Below are positions 1 to 8,187 of a DNA stretch of 33,042 nucleotides, in pieces (within the stretch, counting starts at the first letter, position 1; every line of letters begins with the position of its first letter). This stretch comes from Deltaproteobacteria bacterium (lineage in GTDB: Bacteria; Desulfobacterota; Binatia; UBA9968), in the NCBI GenBank assembly GCA_016874755.1, contig VGTH01000056.1, positions 1-33,042 on the forward strand, read 5' to 3'. Below the pieces are notes generated by a model. The model had not been told where the DNA came from, did not search any database, and worked only from the letters and a program-made list of their open reading frames with translations. The position numbers were made by a program, and so were the translations under genes.

Positions 1-127
1 CCTCAGTGTGCTTTTCTCTCATCGGCGTATCCTTTCCTGCCTGCGCCAACAGGCAGCCTTTCGTTTTTAGATTCGCGAAAGGGTACGCCTACCTATTTCC
101 TATTTCCACACGCTTTGATCATAGCTC
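1..127. repeat. Left copy of exact 127-bp terminal inverted repeat
   Basis: Bases 1-127 are the exact reverse complement of 32916-33042; the match ends sharply at base 128. The repeat is internally structured. A perfect 7-bp hairpin lies at 37-43/50-56. Around it is a 12-bp arm at 24-35 paired with 78-89 (one G-T wobble), and an alternative 7-bp pairing exists at 57-63/76-82. A length of exactly 127 equals a common maximum assembler k-mer, so these ends are probably a shared assembly-graph node, that is, the edge of a genomic repeat, rather than true replicon termini. The folding suggests the underlying repeat is a REP or MITE-like element. Confidence 0.9.
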
Positions 128-395
128 AAGATCAATCAAGCGATGAACATCCCAAGCCAGCAAGCCTTCTTTGCTTTTACGGAAGTGCTACCGCTTGCGC
201 ATGCAGAATGATGCCTAACGTATTAAGTGAACTGCCGATTCATCCGCGGGTTATTATGCCACCCGCAATTTTGACTCTGGCAGAATCTCCAGTAATATCG
301 GCCAACTTGCTACTCCTGTCAATCGTCGCTGCCGACAAACGCTGCCGTAGCGGCGGGTTATCCAGATATCAGCCCGCGGTATAGCACAGCGCCGC
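128..395. other. Non-coding stretch, nothing recognised
   Basis: About 270 bases with no convincing gene. The forward open frame that crosses it starts inside the terminal repeat, has no ribosome binding site and no recognisable protein features. Base composition is less GC-rich than the genes that follow. Confidence 0.5.
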
Positions 396-611
396 TCAGC
401 GAATCTCAACCCGAAATTCCTTGAGAAGCCGTTCGGCTCTTTCCTCTCCGAACTCCCTCACCATCTCCTCCCACAACGGTGATTTGCGAATCTTTTGCTG
501 ATAAGCCCTCGTCATTTCATCAAGCATCCCCGCGGCTTCTCTGTGTGAACGGCAGGCGATCGCTGCCGCTGCGATTTCCTCCTTGACTCGCGCTGTCGCT
601 AACGCATAGCG
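396..611 (-). pseudogene. Small reverse-strand coding fragment without a start
   Basis: The reverse strand is open from about 611 to a TGA at 396-398 (71 codons). Its last 43 residues, from an ATG at 527, are charged and helix-like, with the stretch KSPLWEEMVREFGEERAERL. The frame has good codon texture, but its upstream part contains no ATG, GTG or TTG start before the TAA at 612-614, so either a short 43-residue protein or the tail of a broken gene is possible. I do not recognise the family. It diverges from the subtilase gene. Known: small charged helical proteins like this are often antitoxins or regulators. Assigning such a role here would be a guess. Confidence 0.3.
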
Positions 612-616
612 TTAGC
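598..616. repeat. 8-bp perfect palindrome with 3-base loop
   Basis: Arms 598-605 and 609-616 are perfect reverse complements around the loop ATA. It lies about 38 bases upstream of the subtilase start and at the open end of the reverse-strand fragment. There is no T-run on either side, so a terminator is unlikely. An operator site or the scar of a lost element are both possible. Confidence 0.4.
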
Positions 617-653
617 CAGTTAGCCCACACCGATCTCACAGGGAGGAACTGGC

Positions 654-2918
654 ATGCCAAGGATCAAGGTATTCGTCGATAAACAAGACCGCAAGAAAGT
701 TCTCGAACAGACGCGGCTCATCGAAGCTTACGATGCCTTCGTGCTGGTCGAGGCGAGCGACGCCGTGCTGCGCGCGCTCGCGCGCCGCTATCCGGTGGAA
801 GACATCAGCAACCAGTACGCGCTGCAAATCGGCCAGCGCTCGGTCAATCCGGCGGCTCGCGGGCGTAAGCGCGGCGTCGATCAGATGACCGCCGGACTAG
901 CCGACGGTCCGCACCATTACGTCATTCAATTCATCGGCCCGGTGAAGCAAAGCTGGTTGACTGCCGTGCGCGCCACCGGCGCCAAGCTGCGCAACCCCTA
1001 CGGCAATTTTGGCTACATCGTATGGGCGCGGCCAGCCATGCTGGCCAAGATTGCCGAGCTGCGCTTCGTTCACTTTGTCGAGCACCTGGCACATCAGGCT
1101 CGTTTGGCCCCCGGCCTCACGGGCCCGGCGGCGCGCGGCGACGGCGACTTGCCGCGCCGGCAGGTGCGCCCGGGTGTCTATTCGGTCGAAATCTTCGATG
1201 CCAGCGACACCGAAAGAATCGCCCGCGCCGCCCGCACACTAGGCTTCAAAGTCTTATCAAAGGAAGCGCGGGCAAAGTTGCTATTGGTCGAATCGACGGA
1301 AAACGCCGCACCGAGGCGCAAGCAGCTGCAAGATCTTTGCACCGTGCACGGCGTGCGTTTCATTCGCGAGCGGGCGCTGCGCCGCACGTCGAACAACGTC
1401 GCCACCGGCATCATGGGCAACGTTTTTACGGCGACGGCGACGAACGGCCTCAAGCTCGCCGGCGATGGCGAAGTCGTCGCGGTGTGCGACACCGGCCTGG
1501 ACACCGGCGACACCAGCTCGATTCATGCCGACTTCGCCGGCCGCATCGTCGCGATCAAGAGCTATCCGATCACGCCCGATTGGAATTCGATCATCTTCAA
1601 CACCAACGGCGACGACGGCCCGGCCGATCTCGACTCCGGCCATGGCACCCATGTCGCCGGCTCGGTGCTCGGCAACGGCGCAGCTTCGAGCAGCGGCCCG
1701 GCAGTAATCCGCGGCCATGCGCACAAAGCCAAGCTGGTCTTTCAAGCCATCGAGCAAGAGATGAAATGGCGCCCCAACGCGCCGGCGTGGGCCCGAGCGG
1801 AGCGCTATCTACTCTCCGGCATTCCGGCCAATCTCCGCCCGCTGTTTCAATTTGCCCGCAATCAGGGCGCGCGCGTTCACTCAAACTCCTGGGGCGGCGG
1901 CGACGCCGGCGCCTACGACGATCAATGCGAGCAGTTCGATCAGTTTGTCTGGGACAACAAAGATTTCTGTTTTGTCATCGCCGCCGGCAATGACGGCACC
2001 GACAACGACGGCGATGGCAAGATCAATCTCACCAGCGTCACTTCGCCCGGCACGGCGAAGAACTGCGTCACCGTCGGCGCCTGCGAGAACTTGCGTCCCG
2101 AATTCAACACGGAAAAATACGGCGAATGGTGGCCGGGGGATTTTCCGGTCAATCCGATCAAGGGCGACCCGATGGCGAACAACGCCGCTCAGGTGGTCGC
2201 GTTCAGCAGCCGCGGCCCGACGCTCGATGGCCGCGTGAAACCGGAAGTTGTCGCGCCCGGCACGTTTATTCTCTCGACGCGCTCATCGCGCTTGGCGCCC
2301 AACAACTTTGCCTGGGGCGCCTACCCGACCAATCATAAATATTTTCACATGGGCGGCACCAGCATGGCGACACCGCTGGTCGCCGGAGCGCTGGCAGTGA
2401 TCCGCGAGTTCCTGCGCAAGAAGCGCAACATCGCCAACCCGTCGGCGGCGTTGCTCAAAGCGCTGTTGATCGCCGGCGCCCAGCGTTTGACCGGCACCGC
2501 GCCAGTGGGAACCATTCTCGACAATCACCAGGGTTTTGGCCGCGTCAACCTCGACCGCTCGCTCAAGACGCCGCTTCTCACCGTCGACGCGCCGGGATTA
2601 ACCACGGGAGAAAAAGCGACGTTCACCGTGGCGGTGCCGACCAGCAGCAAGGCCCTGCGCATCGCCTTGGCCTACACCGATTTTCCCAGCGACACGCTGG
2701 TGAATAATTTAAATCTCATGGCCACCGACCCGAGCGGCAAGCGCTACATAGGAAACCGTTCGAACGTCAGCCAGGGACCGATCGTCTTCGACGCCAACAA
2801 TAACGCCGAAGCGATTCACGCGAGCAACGCGAAAAAAGGCAGCTGGAGCGTCGAAGTCATCGCCTCCAACGTCACTTCGGTGCGGCAAGACTTCGCACTG
2901 GCGGCGGTGTTGATCTGA
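654..2918 (+). CDS. Subtilisin-like serine protease, KP-43 type (peptidase S8)
   Basis: A 754-residue subtilase. The catalytic triad is visible: Asp279 in CDTGLDTGD, His330 in GHGTHVAGS and Ser570 in GGTSMATPLVAG. The oxyanion-hole Asn is Asn446 in AAGND. Residues 1 to about 250 form an N-terminal region that may act as a propeptide or fold with the protease. The last 110 or so residues (after SLKTPLLTVDAPG) look like the beta-sandwich found after the catalytic domain in KP-43-type subtilases. The start is supported by GGGAGG a few bases upstream of the ATG. There is no signal peptide: the N-terminus is MPRIKVFVDKQDRKK, charged and soluble, which is odd for a family that is usually secreted. 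It stands alone, with no operon partner. Confidence 0.93.
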   Translation: MPRIKVFVDKQDRKKVLEQTRLIEAYDAFVLVEASDAVLRALARRYPVEDISNQYALQIGQRSVNPAARGRKRGVDQMTAGLADGPHHYVIQFIGPVKQSWLTAVRATGAKLRNPYGNFGYIVWARPAMLAKIAELRFVHFVEHLAHQARLAPGLTGPAARGDGDLPRRQVRPGVYSVEIFDASDTERIARAARTLGFKVLSKEARAKLLLVESTENAAPRRKQLQDLCTVHGVRFIRERALRRTSNNVATGIMGNVFTATATNGLKLAGDGEVVAVCDTGLDTGDTSSIHADFAGRIVAIKSYPITPDWNSIIFNTNGDDGPADLDSGHGTHVAGSVLGNGAASSSGPAVIRGHAHKAKLVFQAIEQEMKWRPNAPAWARAERYLLSGIPANLRPLFQFARNQGARVHSNSWGGGDAGAYDDQCEQFDQFVWDNKDFCFVIAAGNDGTDNDGDGKINLTSVTSPGTAKNCVTVGACENLRPEFNTEKYGEWWPGDFPVNPIKGDPMANNAAQVVAFSSRGPTLDGRVKPEVVAPGTFILSTRSSRLAPNNFAWGAYPTNHKYFHMGGTSMATPLVAGALAVIREFLRKKRNIANPSAALLKALLIAGAQRLTGTAPVGTILDNHQGFGRVNLDRSLKTPLLTVDAPGLTTGEKATFTVAVPTSSKALRIALAYTDFPSDTLVNNLNLMATDPSGKRYIGNRSNVSQGPIVFDANNNAEAIHASNAKKGSWSVEVIASNVTSVRQDFALAAVLI

Positions 2919-2995
2919 TTCTGCGTATCAAACTAAGGGAGCGCGAAAAGATACGCCACACTGTCGATCGAGCAGGGAAACCGGCCTAGGGATAT

Positions 2996-3130
2996 CACCG
3001 CGAAGGGCGCGAAGGACACGAAGTTCGGAGAAAACTTTTTGATTATCTTCTCCTCGCCTTCGTGATCTTCGTGCCCTGCGTGGTGAATATTTTCCTCTGA
3101 AACTTTGCGTCTTTGCGCCTTTGCGGGCGA
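2996..3130. repeat. Dispersed 'cacgaag / ttcgtg / tttgcg' repeat, copy A
   Basis: The sequence reads as a left arm rich in CGAAGG/CACGAAG, a spacer, a right arm rich in CTTCGTG that can pair with the left arm, then a tail of TTTGCG/CTTTGCG units. The same architecture recurs at 21491-21618 and 23808-23930, with a tail-only copy at 9802-9827. It lies between the 3' ends of two convergent genes (subtilase and SBP) and codes for nothing convincing. Its role is unknown; it resembles a dispersed palindromic repeat family. Confidence 0.7.
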
Positions 3131-3175
3131 TTCTTCCGGTCGGTTGCGGACTTTGGTGGTGAAAAACCAACGCTC

Positions 3176-4702
3176 TCAGCGTGCGCGCGGCTTCAAATCC
3201 CATGCGTACACATCCTCGCCAGGGTTGGCTTTGAAGTCGAAGCGATTACTGACGCCCTGTAACCCTTGATACTGATAGAGCCACGCCACCGGCGCTTCAT
3301 CGAGCAACACCGACATGGCGCTCTGTAGGAGCTTCAAGCGCTTCGCCGAATCGAGGGTGGTCTGCTCGGCATCCAACGCCGTATCCACTGCGGGGATCGA
3401 ATGCTCCAGCCGTTTGGTCACGCCGGTGCGAAAATATTGGTGCAAGTACTCGCTCGGGTCGACCACCGAGCCGCGGCCGAAAATATACATGCCGACCTTG
3501 CCGTTCTGAATCGCCGCAAAGCCGCTGTCCTGATCCTGGGTGCGAATCTTGGCGCGAATGCCAACCGCGCCGAGCATGCCGCCGATGGCCTCGGCGACGT
3601 CTTTTACTTTGTTGTACTGGCCCAGCGGCACTAGAAATTCGACTTCGAAGCCGCTCGGATATCCCGCTTGCGCCAGCAACGTTTTCGCCCGTGCCGGATC
3701 GTAGTTGTATTTCGGCTTGAGCTCGCGGCTATAGCCGTATTGGTCCGGCCCCACCGGTGCGTCCATGGGATAGGCGAATCCACCGAGCACGTTCTTGGTC
3801 AGCGCGTTGCGATCAATAGCGTAGTTGACCGCCTGGCGCACCTGTTTGTTCTTAAACTCCGGCACCGAGCTATGCATGCCGAGGAACATGATGTTAATCG
3901 TGCGCGCGCTTTCGATGCGCGCGCTGCCGCTCACCCGCGCGGCGCTCTCGGGCGGCACGTTGGAGATGACATCTACTTCACGATTGAGCAAGGACGTAAT
4001 CGCCACTTCGGATTCCGGAATGTTACGAAAGATCACCTCGTCCACCGTCGGCCGGCGATCGCTGCGGCTGTAGCCCTGAACTTTTTCCACGACAAACCAC
4101 TGGCCGCGCACCCAGTCTTTCAGCTTATACGGCCCGGTGCCGAGCGCGAGCTTATCCGCCGCGGCGGCGCCCAAACGATCGTAGGCCGCTTTGTTGGTGA
4201 TGAAGCGCTGCGCCAAGCGAAACGCCAGCGCAGCATCCGGTTTCTTGGTCTGCAGGCGCACGGTCAGCGGGTCGATAGCTTCGATGGACGAGACATGCGC
4301 GATGCTGCTTCTCTGCTTGCTATCCGGGTCGTTGAGAATGCGCGTGTAGGAATGGACCACGTCGGCGGAACTAAACTCGCTGCCGTCGTGAAACTTGATA
4401 CCCTTCTTGAGCTTGAACACCCAGGTGGTCGGGTCAGGGTTGCTCCACGACTCGGCGAGGATCGGCACTAACTTTCTCTGACTCCAGTTCCACTCAACCA
4501 ACGGCTCGATCACATGTTTCCAAGTTGGATAGACCTGCGTGGTCGAGTGGGCATAGGGATTGAGCGTTTCCACTTGCACGCCCGGCAGCGCAATCGTCGC
4601 GGTCACCTTCTGTCCCTTTTGCGCCAACGCGCGATCCGCGGTGCCGCCGCCCAGCGCCAGCACAACAAACAACGTGATTAAGCGAATTTTCCAAATGGCC
4701 AT
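3176..4702 (-). CDS. Peptide/nickel-type ABC solute-binding protein (SBP_bac_5)
   Basis: About 508 residues. It is an extracellular family 5 SBP, of the kind that delivers peptides, nickel or sugars to an ABC importer. The signal peptide is clear: MAIWKIRL, a hydrophobic run (ITLFVVLALGGG), then a probable cleavage after ALAQ. Family landmarks include the segment around NPYAHSTTQVYPTWKHVIEP, then WVFKLKKGIKFHDGSEFSSADVV written here as WVFKLKKGIKFHDG and SSADVVHS, and TGPYKLKDW. I chose the ATG at 4702 because GGAGG precedes it and the signal peptide follows at once; an ATG 54 bases further upstream would add an unlike leader. It diverges from the next SBP across a 161-base gap. No cognate permease or ATPase lies beside it. 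Confidence 0.9.
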   Translation of the reverse strand: MAIWKIRLITLFVVLALGGGTADRALAQKGQKVTATIALPGVQVETLNPYAHSTTQVYPTWKHVIEPLVEWNWSQRKLVPILAESWSNPDPTTWVFKLKKGIKFHDGSEFSSADVVHSYTRILNDPDSKQRSSIAHVSSIEAIDPLTVRLQTKKPDAALAFRLAQRFITNKAAYDRLGAAAADKLALGTGPYKLKDWVRGQWFVVEKVQGYSRSDRRPTVDEVIFRNIPESEVAITSLLNREVDVISNVPPESAARVSGSARIESARTINIMFLGMHSSVPEFKNKQVRQAVNYAIDRNALTKNVLGGFAYPMDAPVGPDQYGYSRELKPKYNYDPARAKTLLAQAGYPSGFEVEFLVPLGQYNKVKDVAEAIGGMLGAVGIRAKIRTQDQDSGFAAIQNGKVGMYIFGRGSVVDPSEYLHQYFRTGVTKRLEHSIPAVDTALDAEQTTLDSAKRLKLLQSAMSVLLDEAPVAWLYQYQGLQGVSNRFDFKANPGEDVYAWDLKPRAR

Positions 4703-4863
4703 GACTTCCTCCGACCTAGGTTCGCTGATACCGCTGCTGCCCCATTTGTTGCACAACTGCTTGTCGAAAAAAAGATGTAAATTCGGACGAGTTGCAATCT
4801 CGCCGGTTTCGATTTAGAGCAGCATGATCGATGTGCGCGTGGCGTAGAGTGGAGAAGAGCAGA
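4703..4863. promoter_or_regulatory. Divergent intergenic region between two SBP genes
   Basis: A 161-base gap separates two head-to-head SBP genes, so it must hold promoters for both strands. It has AT-richer patches around 4770-4790. I could not define -10/-35 boxes with confidence. Confidence 0.45.
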
Positions 4864-5988
4864 ATGCCGATTAAACGTTCCATAAAGAGACTTAGATTTG
4901 TTGTCGCAATGCTTTGCGCCCTGAGCCTGCCGATTCCAATCTATGGTCAACAGAGCAAAGCGCCAGCGGAGTGGGAGAAGCTGGTCGAGGCGGCGCGCAA
5001 AGAAGGCAAGGTCACCGTCTCGCTGCCGGCCAGCGCCGAACTGAAGCGGCAAATCGAGGAACAATTTAAGAAGCGCTTTGCCATCGAAGTGGAGGTGTTT
5101 ACGGCCCGCGGCAGCGCCGGCGTGCGGCGCATGGCGGAGGAGTTCAAAGCCGGCGTGCGCCATTTCGACGTGCACATCGGCGGCTCGAACTCGATCATCT
5201 CAGGCATGTTGGATGAAGGCATCATCGACGCCATCGAGCCGTGGCTGATGCTGCCGGAGGTGCGAGAGCCAAAGCAATGGTGGGGCGGTCACATGTGGGT
5301 CGATAGCGCCAAGCGCTTTATTTATACTTTTCAAGCCTATCTGCCGGAAAGCATCTGGTACAATACGGAAATGGCCAAGCCGAGCGAGCTGCGCTCCATG
5401 GACGACTTTCTCAACCCGAAATGGAAAGGCAAAATCGGCTTTCTTGACCCGCGCACGCCGGGTGGCGGCGATGCGCACTGGTCGTACATGTGGCAAGTAA
5501 AGGGCGAAGAGTATCTCAAACAGCTCGTGGCCCAAGACTTGTTGCTGGGCCGCGATCAGCGCGTGCTCTCGGAAAACCTGGCGCGCGGTCGGATCGCTAT
5601 TTTGGTTGGCAACACCTACTATTCGTTTCAACCGTTCGTGAAAGCCGGCCTGCCTGTGAAGCCGCTACCGACACCGAAAGAAGGAGTCTTCGGCACCGGC
5701 GGCAGCGGCAATTTGGCGATCATCAAAACGCCGGCCCATCCGAACGCGACCAAAGTGTTCGTCAACTGGCTCTTGAGCCGCGAGGGACAAGAAGTCTTCT
5801 CACGCGGCCTGGCGCAGGCGACGCGCCGGCTCGACGTCGACACCACATGGCTGCGCGAAACCGGCACAATCGCGGCCAAGGACGTGATGACACCAGAGGA
5901 ATACTGGCGCGTAGAAAATCAGGCCGAAGATAAACTCGACAAGCTGCGCAAACCGGCGGTGAAAGCGGCCCAGACGCTGTTAAAATAA
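4864..5988 (+). CDS. ABC solute-binding protein, iron/thiamine/polyamine type (group A)
   Basis: A 374-residue family 1 SBP (SBP_bac_6/8-like). Residues 1 to about 30 are a signal peptide (RFVVAMLCALSLPIPIYG). The mature part begins APAEWEKLVEAARKEGKV, which is shared almost residue for residue with the two SBPs at 18436 and 19602; LPEV-x-EPKQWWGGH and FLNPKWKGKIGF are further shared blocks. The ATG at 4864 is preferred over one at 4831 because GGAGAAG lies just upstream and the signal peptide follows directly. The ligand cannot be read from the sequence; relatives bind ferric iron, thiamine, putrescine or organic acids. No permease gene accompanies it. A REP-like palindrome follows the stop. 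Confidence 0.88.
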   Translation: MPIKRSIKRLRFVVAMLCALSLPIPIYGQQSKAPAEWEKLVEAARKEGKVTVSLPASAELKRQIEEQFKKRFAIEVEVFTARGSAGVRRMAEEFKAGVRHFDVHIGGSNSIISGMLDEGIIDAIEPWLMLPEVREPKQWWGGHMWVDSAKRFIYTFQAYLPESIWYNTEMAKPSELRSMDDFLNPKWKGKIGFLDPRTPGGGDAHWSYMWQVKGEEYLKQLVAQDLLLGRDQRVLSENLARGRIAILVGNTYYSFQPFVKAGLPVKPLPTPKEGVFGTGGSGNLAIIKTPAHPNATKVFVNWLLSREGQEVFSRGLAQATRRLDVDTTWLRETGTIAAKDVMTPEEYWRVENQAEDKLDKLRKPAVKAAQTLLK

Positions 5989-5996
5989 AAGTAGCG

Positions 5997-6020
5997 GTAG
6001 GGGCAACCGGCTGGTCGCCT
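5997..6020. repeat. REP-like palindrome, copy 1
   Basis: An imperfect inverted repeat of the form GGGGC-AACCGG-CTGGTCGCC just after the SBP stop. It belongs with the palindromes at 9735-9754 and 15277-15296, all of which have GGGCG..CGCCC(C) ends and lie between genes. Confidence 0.55.
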
Positions 6021-6078
6021 GTCCCAACCGAAACGAACGGGACATTTCGACAATTGCGACCGAACGAAAGGATTTTAC

Positions 6079-7491
6079 ATGGCTAAGAACGCGACGAACC
6101 GCGATGCCAACTTCGAGATTTTAGAAGGATATTTCAAGCAGTACCCCGACGTGCCCAAGGAGACCATCGTCAAGCAGCACATGCTTAGCCTGGGCCATTG
6201 GTTCAGCGATGCGGCGCTCGACGCCTGCGCGGGCGCCCTGGTGAAATCCTATCGTTTGTTCTCCTACGATCTAGTGCCGATGTCCTATTTCAAGCGCAAC
6301 GAGCACCGGCGAGTGCCTGAGCACTTCGTGCTGATCAACGGTCCGTACAACATGCGCCCGGTGGCGATCCAGACTTCGCTGTCGCCCGATTCGCCCTATC
6401 TCATCGACATCGTCGATGGCCGCATGGTCATGACCGTGGACGGCCGTGAGGTCTGTGAGATTCGCGTGCCCAAGACGCCGGACTACTATAGCAAGAGCCT
6501 GCCCGACGGCACGCCCTACCATGAGATCGTCGCCTTCGCGTCGTTCATCACGATTTTTCGCAACTGCCAATACTGGGGCGCCAAGGAAGAGTGCAAATTT
6601 TGCGATATCAATGAAAATGCGCGCCAGATGAAGCTATCGCGCGACTTTACGCTCAACGCGCCGGTAAAATCGGTCGAGGACGTCGTCACGGTTTGCGCCT
6701 ACGTCGCCAATGACGCCAAAAAAATTGGCGCCGGCCAGGGCTTTGTCCTGAGCGGCGGCACGATCACGAAAACCTTGCACAGCAAAAGCGAAGCCGATTT
6801 CTACGTGCCCTATATCGAAGCGATCAAGAACATCGGCAGCACCCCGCGCATCACCTTCGAGGTCAACGCCCGGCCGCGCGAAGAAGTGAAGCGCTACAAA
6901 GACGCCGGCGCCGATCACATCCACTTCAACATGGAAGTGTGGGACAAGCAACTGTTTCCGTGGATCAACCCCGGCAAGGCCGAGCGCGTCGGCTGGGACA
7001 ACTGGGTGCGCTGGATGGAAGATGCCGTGGAGGTGTTCGGCAACGGCATGGTGCAGCCGAGCTTCGTCTCGGGCATCGAAATGGCAAAGCCGCACGGCTT
7101 CAAGACCGTCGCGGAAGCGGTTGCCTCTGCGACGGACTGTTTTCAGTATCTGATGCCGCGCGGCATCATGCCGCGGCCGCAGCAGTGGCGCCGCGAGCCG
7201 GCGACGGCGCTCTGCAAAGAAGCCGAACAGCCGCCGGTGCCGTTGGACTACTACATTCAGATGACCCGTAGCTGGTATGAGACGTACGACAAAAATCGCG
7301 ACAAGCTGCCCAAGTTCGGCACCCGCAAAGCCGGCCTACTGGCCGAGCGCAATTTGCTCGGCCCGGTGCACGGCTCCTACGGCGACTATGCCATGCTGAA
7401 AGAAAACCTGTTCCCGGTGGACGTAGAAGAGCAGATCAACCGGCGCAGCGTGCCGTGGAAAGATATCGAGGTAGGCGCCCATGTTTCATGA
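6079..7491 (+). CDS. Radical SAM protein with CX8CX2C cluster motif
   Basis: A 470-residue protein with the layout of a radical SAM enzyme. The predicted [4Fe-4S] ligands are Cys163, Cys172 and Cys175 in NCQYWGAKEECKFCD, giving CX8CX2C instead of the canonical CX3CX2C. A glycine motif (LSGGTITKT, near residues 230-240) fits the SAM-binding 'GGE'-type strand, and ITFEVNARPREEVKRYKDAG is typical of later barrel strands. Residues 1-160 form an N-terminal domain I do not recognise. The start has AAAGGA upstream. The stop overlaps the start of the methyltransferase by 11 bases, so the two are translationally coupled. The reaction is unknown; a modified cofactor or small-molecule product is a reasonable inference from the pairing. 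I am confident of radical SAM chemistry but not of the subfamily. Confidence 0.82.
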   Translation: MAKNATNRDANFEILEGYFKQYPDVPKETIVKQHMLSLGHWFSDAALDACAGALVKSYRLFSYDLVPMSYFKRNEHRRVPEHFVLINGPYNMRPVAIQTSLSPDSPYLIDIVDGRMVMTVDGREVCEIRVPKTPDYYSKSLPDGTPYHEIVAFASFITIFRNCQYWGAKEECKFCDINENARQMKLSRDFTLNAPVKSVEDVVTVCAYVANDAKKIGAGQGFVLSGGTITKTLHSKSEADFYVPYIEAIKNIGSTPRITFEVNARPREEVKRYKDAGADHIHFNMEVWDKQLFPWINPGKAERVGWDNWVRWMEDAVEVFGNGMVQPSFVSGIEMAKPHGFKTVAEAVASATDCFQYLMPRGIMPRPQQWRREPATALCKEAEQPPVPLDYYIQMTRSWYETYDKNRDKLPKFGTRKAGLLAERNLLGPVHGSYGDYAMLKENLFPVDVEEQINRRSVPWKDIEVGAHVS

Positions 7492-8050
7492 TATTTCAGA
7501 GAAAATGCAGCAAGTAATGCGCGCCATGGAGGAACAGCTCGAGCGCGATCAACGTTCGCTGCGCAGCGTCGACACCGACGTGGCGCGCGTGCTAACACTA
7601 CTCGCGATTTCGGCGCCGGCCGGAGCCTTTTTGGAATTGGGCAGCAGCGGCGGCTACTCGAGCATTTGGCTGGCGATCGCCGCCAAGATCAAAGGCGTGA
7701 AGCTTACCACGGTGGACCTCGACGAAAATAAAGTTGCACTAGCGCGCGAGAACGTCGCCAAAGCCGGCGCCGAAAATCAAGTGCAAGTTTTTCATGGCAA
7801 CGCCTTCGACTACGCCGGCCAATCGGAACCGCTGGCGTTTTGCTTCTCCGACATCGAACCGCCGGAGAACAACGCAAAAATCTACGAACTGATCGTACCC
7901 CGCCTGGTGCCCGGCGGCTGGCTGGTGGTCGACAACGTCACCTCGCCGCGCCATCAAGCCGATTTCATCAAGCGCGCCTACAGCGACCCGCGCGTCGACG
8001 CCGTGCTCTTGCCCTTCCCCAAGGGCGATATGATTTGTCGGAAAATCTGA
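7481..8050 (+). CDS. SAM-dependent O-methyltransferase-like protein
   Basis: A 189-residue class I methyltransferase resembling the COMT-like O-methyltransferase family (family 3 / Methyltransf_24). Motif I is FLELGSSGGYSSIWLA (about residues 47-62). An acidic strand end follows at LTTVDLDENKVALAREN, which should bind the SAM ribose, and GGWLVVDNVTSPRHQADF is a later conserved strand/metal-site region in relatives. The ATG overlaps the end of the radical SAM gene and is served by a GAGGT inside that gene, which argues for coupled translation in fixed proportion. It is shorter than typical COMT-like enzymes (about 220). The substrate is unknown, and acting on the radical SAM product or its precursor is inferred only from gene order. 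Confidence 0.85.
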   Translation: MFHDISEKMQQVMRAMEEQLERDQRSLRSVDTDVARVLTLLAISAPAGAFLELGSSGGYSSIWLAIAAKIKGVKLTTVDLDENKVALARENVAKAGAENQVQVFHGNAFDYAGQSEPLAFCFSDIEPPENNAKIYELIVPRLVPGGWLVVDNVTSPRHQADFIKRAYSDPRVDAVLLPFPKGDMICRKI

Positions 8051-8096
8051 ACTCGCACAACTGAGCGACAAGCCTTAACCAACCGCACATCCCCGA

Positions 8097-8121
8097 TGCC
8101 ACCCCAACACAAGGGGTGGCA
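8097..8121. terminator. GC-rich hairpin between convergent genes
   Basis: Arms 8097-8105 and 8113-8121 form a perfect 9-bp stem around a 7-base loop. It lies between the 3' ends of the methyltransferase (+) and the YihY-like gene (-). No clear T-run follows on either strand, so it could be a weak bidirectional terminator or simply an RNA-stabilising hairpin. Confidence 0.45.
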
Positions 8122-8187
8122 CATAATCCCAATGGTCCGATCGACCGCACAACAATCCGCCTTTTTCCATCCCACACAGCCACAGAT

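Noticed and set aside
115-384. Forward open frame of 89 codons at the left end
   Set aside because: It begins with TTG inside the terminal repeat, lacks a ribosome binding site, and its residues resemble no protein family.
6031-6078. Possible riboswitch or leader ahead of the radical SAM gene
   Set aside because: Only about 60 bases separate the palindrome from the start, and no known aptamer pattern is visible.
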